A stretch of DNA of 64,000 bases from Candidula unifasciata (taxonomy: Eukaryota > Mollusca > Gastropoda > Stylommatophora > Geomitridae). Shown piece after piece: positions 59,791 through 64,000 of the stretch. Under the pieces are notes generated by a model. It did no database searches. It saw only the letters and a program-made list of their open reading frames with translations, and was not told the origin of the DNA. The position numbers and the translations under genes were made by a program. The DNA lies in the NCBI GenBank assembly GCA_905116865.2, contig CAJHNH020005001.1, forward strand, positions 186,001 through 250,000, written 5' to 3'. Every line of letters begins with the position of its first letter. The stretch's first letter is position 1.

Positions 59791-61559
59791 TTCTTCTTCT
59801 TCTTCTTCTTCTTCTTCTTCTTCTTCTTCTTCTTCTTCTTCTTCTTCTTTTTCTTCTTCTTCTTCTTCTTCTTCTTCTTCTTCTTCTTCTTCTTCTTCTT
59901 CTTCTTCTTCTTCTTCTTCTTCTTCTTCTTCTTCTTCTTCTTCTTCTTCGCGTTCACCAGCTGTAAACTCTGGCGGAAGGTCTTCTTGATCAACGCTATT
60001 CTAAATCAAAAATGTTTGTAATATTTTAGTTCAAAGCTACAATTTTCTACTTCAGAGACTGAGTGAGAGTCCATGACTCACACCCACGAGTTGCCACGGA
60101 AAAAAATGTGTAATCTCTCATGTTTTTACTTTAACTTGGTCGCAGGTGCTATACCATAGGTTCTTCAGCAGATGTTGAGCTTTTGCGTTGCAAAAGCAAG
60201 CCCTATCTGTAAGGAACACCACAAAAAGTTGCTCTATGTGTAAAGAACACCACAAACAGTTGCCTCATGTGTAAAGAACACCACAAACAGTTGCCTCATG
60301 TGTAAAGAACACCAAAAACAGTTGCCCTATGTGTAAAGAACACTACAAACAGTTGCCCTATGTGTAAAGAACACTACAAAAAGTTGCCCTATGCGTAAAG
60401 AACACCACAAACAGTTGCCTCATGTGTAAAGAACACCACAAACAGTTGCCCTATGTGTAAAGAACACTACAAACAGTTGCCCTATGCGTAAAGAACACCA
60501 CAAACAGTTGCCCTATAGGTAAAGAATACCACAAACAGTTGCCCTATGTGTAAAAAAGACTGCAAACAGTTGCCCCATGTGTAAAGAACACTACAAACAG
60601 TTGCCTATGTGTAAAGAACACTACAAACAGTTGCCCCATATGTAACGAACACTACAAACAGTTGCCCCATGTGTAAAGAACACAACAAACAGTTGCCCCA
60701 TGTGTAAAGAACACTACAAACAGTCGCCCCATGTGTAAAGAACACTACAAACAGTTGCCCCATGTGTAAAGAACACTACAAACAGTAGCCCTATGTGTAA
60801 AGAACACTACACACAGTTGCCCCATGTGTAAAGAACACTACAAACAGTTGCCCCATATGTAAAGAACCCTACAAACAGTTGCCCCATATGTAAAGAACAC
60901 TACAAACAGTTGCCCCATGTGTAAAGAAAACACCAAAAAGTTTCCCTGTAGGTAAAAAACACCTTAAACATTTGCTTTATGTGTAAAGAACACCGCAAAC
61001 AGTTGCCCTTTGTGTAAAGAATACCATAAACAGTTGCCCTGTTTGTAAAGAACACTACAAACAGTTTCCCCATGTGTAAAGAACACTACAAACAGTAACA
61101 CTTACGATTAATCAGCGCCGACCATTTTCTTGTGGACCTGTGCAGCTCTTTGAACGAATCAAACAAATCCTTGGACCAGTATCGGCTGCCCGTGGACGGG
61201 CAGACAGACGCTGTGTCCCCGGACTTTGACAGGGGTCGAGGTTTGAACCCTGGGGAACTGCTCACAGGCTCCTGCAAGTTGATGGCGTCCACAGGCACGG
61301 AGCCAGACATACTGTACACCCAAGGATGTGAGACACAGACTGTGTTCACCGAAGGCTGGGTTGTGATTGGCTGGCGGATGATGTCAGGTTGTGTGTTGGC
61401 AATGGATGTCCTGTTTCCCTGGTAAATCGTGTGCGATTTCATTAACTCTTTCTGTAGCAATGTACTGACATTGGTTAGTTTAAAGACAGCACGCCTTTCA
61501 TGTATTCTGATATCACCAGCAGTTGCTACATTCTGTGAGAGTTGATCGTTGACCTCCAT
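57508..61559 (-). CDS. PLAC8/cornifelin-family protein (3 exons, complete, 231 aa)
   Basis: The gene is joined from minus-strand exons 61559-61106, 59013-58877 and 57612-57508, whose phases (1, then 0) agree. Residues 1-125 are polar and look disordered. The domain starts near W128 (YWSKDLFDSF), followed by CGECCRVPCM (153-162), IPGTGAAIRFKVRI, then RGIQGTIMDDC and SCCCPCATCQMYRE (208-221). The D-x-C, CC-PC-xx-CQ and RE pattern is the PLAC8 signature; human PLAC8L1 has IQGTLCEDW and ICQVAREL at the same place. PLAC8 proteins are small Cys-rich, often membrane-associated proteins of uncertain biochemical role, so no function is claimed. An in-frame TAA lies just upstream of the ATG, supporting the start. 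A possible poly(A) signal ATTAAA sits at 57336-57331. Intron 1 holds LINE, SINE and tandem repeats. The domain is divergent, so family assignment is firmer than orthology. Confidence 0.85.
57620..58430. other. PLAC8-gene intron 2, part without recognised features
   Basis: This is AT-rich sequence between exons 3 and 2 of the minus-strand gene, with no repeat or open frame that I recognise, apart from a short GTCACCAGCTA duplication at 58245-58280. Confidence 0.4.
58440..58728 (+). mobile_element. SINE family A copy, nearly full length
   Basis: It begins CCCCAGTGTGGGTTCCGGGG, then CAAGAATAGACCCAC, TCGTAAGAGTCGACTAAC, GAACCAACAGTCTG and TACAGCTGGTGAACGCG, and ends (GAA)n. The best preserved plus-oriented copy. 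Confidence 0.85.
58877..59013 (-). CDS. PLAC8-family gene exon 2
   Basis: The acceptor is GACTCACACAG and the donor GTAAGT. Together with the split codon it encodes residues 152-197: CGECCRVPCM, the IPGTG turn and the RGIQ end. Phase 1 in, 0 out. Confidence 0.86.
59195..59440 (+). mobile_element. RTE-like LINE C-terminal end in PLAC8-gene intron 1
   Basis: The frame reads KANRLKWLGHTEKISDDR and RRPRSRRRGRDNVQ, followed by a stop and an AAGAAGAAG tail. Confidence 0.78.
59756..59990 (-). mobile_element. (TTC)n microsatellite, about 195 bp, on a SINE family A end
   Basis: TTC repeats from 59756 to 59948 lead directly into GCGTTCACCAGCTGTAAACT of the SINE, so the repeat is an expanded SINE tail. 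The SINE body is truncated after about 40 bp. Confidence 0.85.
60195..61098. repeat. Minisatellite in PLAC8-gene intron 1, unit 31 bp, about 29 copies
   Basis: Units are TTGCCCTATGTGTAAAGAAC then ACTACAAACAG, with CCCCATG and CTCATG variants. It runs to within a few bases of the exon 1 donor at 61105. Confidence 0.96.
61106..61559 (-). CDS. PLAC8-family gene exon 1
   Basis: The ATG is at 61559-61557 with an upstream in-frame TAA. The donor GTAAGTG is at 61105. It encodes residues 1-151, mostly Ser/Thr/Pro-rich, then the start of the PLAC8 domain. It ends in phase 1. Confidence 0.85.
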
Positions 61560-62340
61560 GTGGTCTATTGTGTCTTATTGTTGTGTCACAAGACTATAAC
61601 TTATGCCGGCCTGTGGCTTAGATATTAGTGAATTTGTTTCACACTTTTATGATCCTTACGTACTCAAGTACACTTTCTGAGGCGAACAGTTATTTTTTTT
61701 TTATGGACCACTTATGTGGCTGCTTGGTAATGGCACGAGAGTCTCACTGTGGCAGAGAGTGAGGCCAAAGCGCGCAACATTTCTCTAAAAAGTAGTGAGT
61801 ACATCAGGGTATTTTACTAGGGGAAAAAATACCGGTACTCGCCATGTGTCTAATAAAGTTGATGTTACCTCAAAGTGTCTACAGACAATAGCTGAAAAAG
61901 GATGCCTTTGAAAAAAAAAAAAAGTGCCGATACTGCGCACTGTCATAAAAGAAACACCGGAGTAGACTATAGGCAACCTTCACAACTCTAGTTATTTAAT
62001 AACAGGCCGGTAATGTAATGATGACACAGTCATCCTGGGTAGATCGTAGAGCTGGCTCTATCCTGTGGATGGGTAGATCGTAGCTCTACCCCATAGATGA
62101 GTAGACATGTACGATGATGGCTGGTAAGGTTTTGCTGGTCTACGCTTTCAGTCAAGTCATCGCCACCAATGGCTTGGTTACTGGAGATTGAAGGAAAACA
62201 TTATTAGAGTATGTTTGTACTTATTGTACAGTATTCATTTAAATATGCGTGCGTGTGACAGAGATAGTGACAGGGAGAGGTAGAGTGGAAGACGGAGAGA
62301 AAAGATATTAATCAAGAGATCGGAGAGAAAGAGTTGGGGA
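61560..62340. other. Upstream flank of the PLAC8-family gene
   Basis: This holds the presumed promoter of the minus-strand gene. A GGGTAGATCGTAG duplication occurs at 62037-62090. No TATA box or other defined element could be assigned. Confidence 0.35.
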
Positions 62341-62345
62341 GAGAG

Positions 62346-62352
<7 letters not shown>

Positions 62353-62405
<53 letters not shown>
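62353..62405. repeat. (GA)n microsatellite
   Basis: About 26 GA dinucleotides. Confidence 0.97.
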
Positions 62406-62410
<5 letters not shown>

Positions 62411-62639
62411 CAGAGACATACAGGGAGAAGAGGAGTTCCTATTGACTAAGAAGTGGATATTGGCCGGAAGTCAGCTAACAGACATCGCAGTTTAAACACG
62501 CCAACCAAACAAGGATTATGAGAGTCGGTAACGGTTGTTCCAGTTCTGTGTTTCACAGGCCACGTTGCAGCGACAGGCCAAGATTTGAAGATACCATTGC
62601 TAGCAACACTGAGACAGCTGTGAGAACAGTATTCAGATA

Positions 62640-62901
62640 ATTAGGTAGCATAAGAAGTGGTTATTGTAGTACTTGTAGGAGTTGTAGTAGCAGCAACAAC
62701 AAGTAGTGTTGTGGTGGTGGTAGTAGCAGCAGCAGTAGTAGTAGCAGTAGTGGTGGTGGTAGTAGTAGTAACTACTAGTAGCAGTAGTGGTAGTATCAGC
62801 AGCAGCAGCATCAGTAGTACTGGTGGTGTTAGTAGTAGTAGCATCAACAACAGCAGTACTAGTAGTAGCAGGTGCGGTAGCAGTAGTAGTAATAGTAGTA
62901 A

Positions 62902-62988
<87 letters not shown>

Positions 62989-63405
62989 CAGTAGTTGTAG
63001 CAGTAGCATAAGCAGCAGTAGTAAAAGTAGCATCATCATCAGCAGCAGTAGTAGCACCGTTGATGGTAGTAGTAGCATCAGTAGTAAGTAGAAGCAGCAG
63101 TAGTAGCAGCAGTAGTAGTCACAACAGCAGCAGTAGTAGTAGCAACAGCAGTAGTACTAGCAGTAGCGGTGGAGGTAGTAGTAGTAGTAGTAATTACTAG
63201 TAGCAGCAGTAGTAGTAGTGATGATAGTAAGTGGTAATAGCAGCTGCAGTAGTAGTAGCACTAGAAGCAAAAGTAGTAATAGTAGCATCAGTAGAGCAGT
63301 AGTAGTACCGTTGGTGGTAGTAAGTAGCAGTAGCATCAGTAGTAAGCAGAAGCAGCATCAGCAGTAATAGAAGTAGTAGTAGTAGTAGCAGTAGTAGTAG
63401 TAGAA

Positions 63406-63442
<37 letters not shown>

Positions 63443-63856
63443 CAATTAGCAGCAGCAGTAGTAGTTGTAGTTGTAGAAGTAGTAGTAATTAGCAGCAGTA
63501 GTAATAGTAGTAGTAGTAGTAGCAATTAGCAGTAGTAGTAGTAGCAATTAGCAGTAGTAGTAGTAGCAATTAGCAGTAGTAGTAGTAGTAGCAATTAGCA
63601 GTAGTAGTAGTAGCAATTAGCAGTAGTAGTAGTAGTAGCAATTAGCAGTAGTAGTAGTAGTAGCAATTAGCAGTAGTAGTAGTAGCAATTAGTAGTAGTA
63701 GTAGTAGTAGCAATTAGCAGTAGTAGTAGTAGCAATTAGTAGTAGTAGTAGTAGTAGCAATTAGCAGTAGTAGTAGTAGCAGTTAGTAGTAGTAGTAGCA
63801 ATTAGCAGTAGTCGTAGTAGTAGCAATTAGCAGTAGAAGTAGTAGCAATTAGCAGC

Positions 63857-63888
<32 letters not shown>

Positions 63889-63945
63889 CAATTAGCAGTA
63901 GTAGTAGTAGCAATTAGCAGCAGCAGTAGTAGTTGTAGTAGCCAG
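62640..63945. repeat. Compound (TAG)n repeat domain
   Basis: The first part is imperfect GTA/GCA trinucleotides, with a pure (TAG) core at 62895-62988. From about 63520 a higher-order unit of about 20 bp (CAATTAGCAGTAGTAGTAGT) recurs to 63920. It gives low-complexity Ser/Val/Leu frames only. Confidence 0.95.
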
Positions 63946-64000
63946 TAAACAACTCTTTCTCCGCCGGCCCACAGAGTATATGGTGTCAGGACTCATGTGT

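Noticed and set aside
59549..59993. Poly-Ser, poly-Leu and poly-Lys frames, also at 17275, 19099 and 62641
   Set aside because: They are translations of TTC or TAG microsatellites.
60195..61098. Regular 31-bp repeats resembling a CRISPR array
   Set aside because: Units are contiguous without spacers, the DNA is animal, and no cas genes exist. The same applies to the other arrays of 27-53 bp.

Overview
The window is eukaryotic, intron-rich animal DNA. No long open frame in it is an ordinary gene. The genuine genes are split into short exons with consensus GT/AG borders and matching phases, and long frames come mostly from tandem repeats and retrotransposons. The abundant CR1/RTE/I-type LINE debris, tRNA-like SINEs and dense minisatellites fit a lophotrochozoan, perhaps a gastropod mollusc. 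That taxon is inference; the sequence itself only shows a metazoan.

Three protein genes can be assembled from exons. (1) The minus strand from 16893 leftwards past the window edge carries the first three coding exons of a LUC7L/LUC7L2-type U1 snRNP splicing factor. They encode 85 residues, including the first zinc finger. (2) The plus strand 25784-53611 carries a complete 15-exon MAD1 (MAD1L1) spindle-checkpoint gene. Every exon phase joins and the predicted protein is 743 aa, against 718 aa for human MAD1. (3) The minus strand 61559-57508 carries a complete three-exon PLAC8/cornifelin-family gene of 231 aa. MAD1 and the PLAC8 gene converge; LUC7L and MAD1 diverge across about 8.7 kb of repeat-rich spacer.

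Between and inside these genes nearly everything is repetitive. There are at least fifteen minisatellites of unrelated sequence (units 17-55 bp). They include one array in most of the longer MAD1 introns, one in PLAC8 intron 1 and several in LUC7L introns. Microsatellites include (TTAG)n, (TTC)n, (TAG)n, (CATA)n and (GA)n. LINE pieces fall into at least three groups: an I-like group with endonuclease, RT, RNase H and a C-terminal CxxC motif; an RTE-like group; and a CR1-like group. At least two SINE families are present, plus a TTAA-flanked MITE.

The most useful structural observations concern how repeats arise. A 4-kb LINE split a 21-bp minisatellite and left a 38-bp direct duplication and a roughly 430-bp (TTAG)n tail. 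An RTE-like LINE lies between 145-164 bp direct repeats. Several minisatellites are amplified pieces of LINEs or SINEs. One 36-bp array in MAD1 intron 9 appears to be an amplified 3' splice-site region whose last unit supplies the working acceptor. I saw no operon, CRISPR array, tRNA or rRNA gene, and nothing that convincingly amounts to a new multi-gene system.
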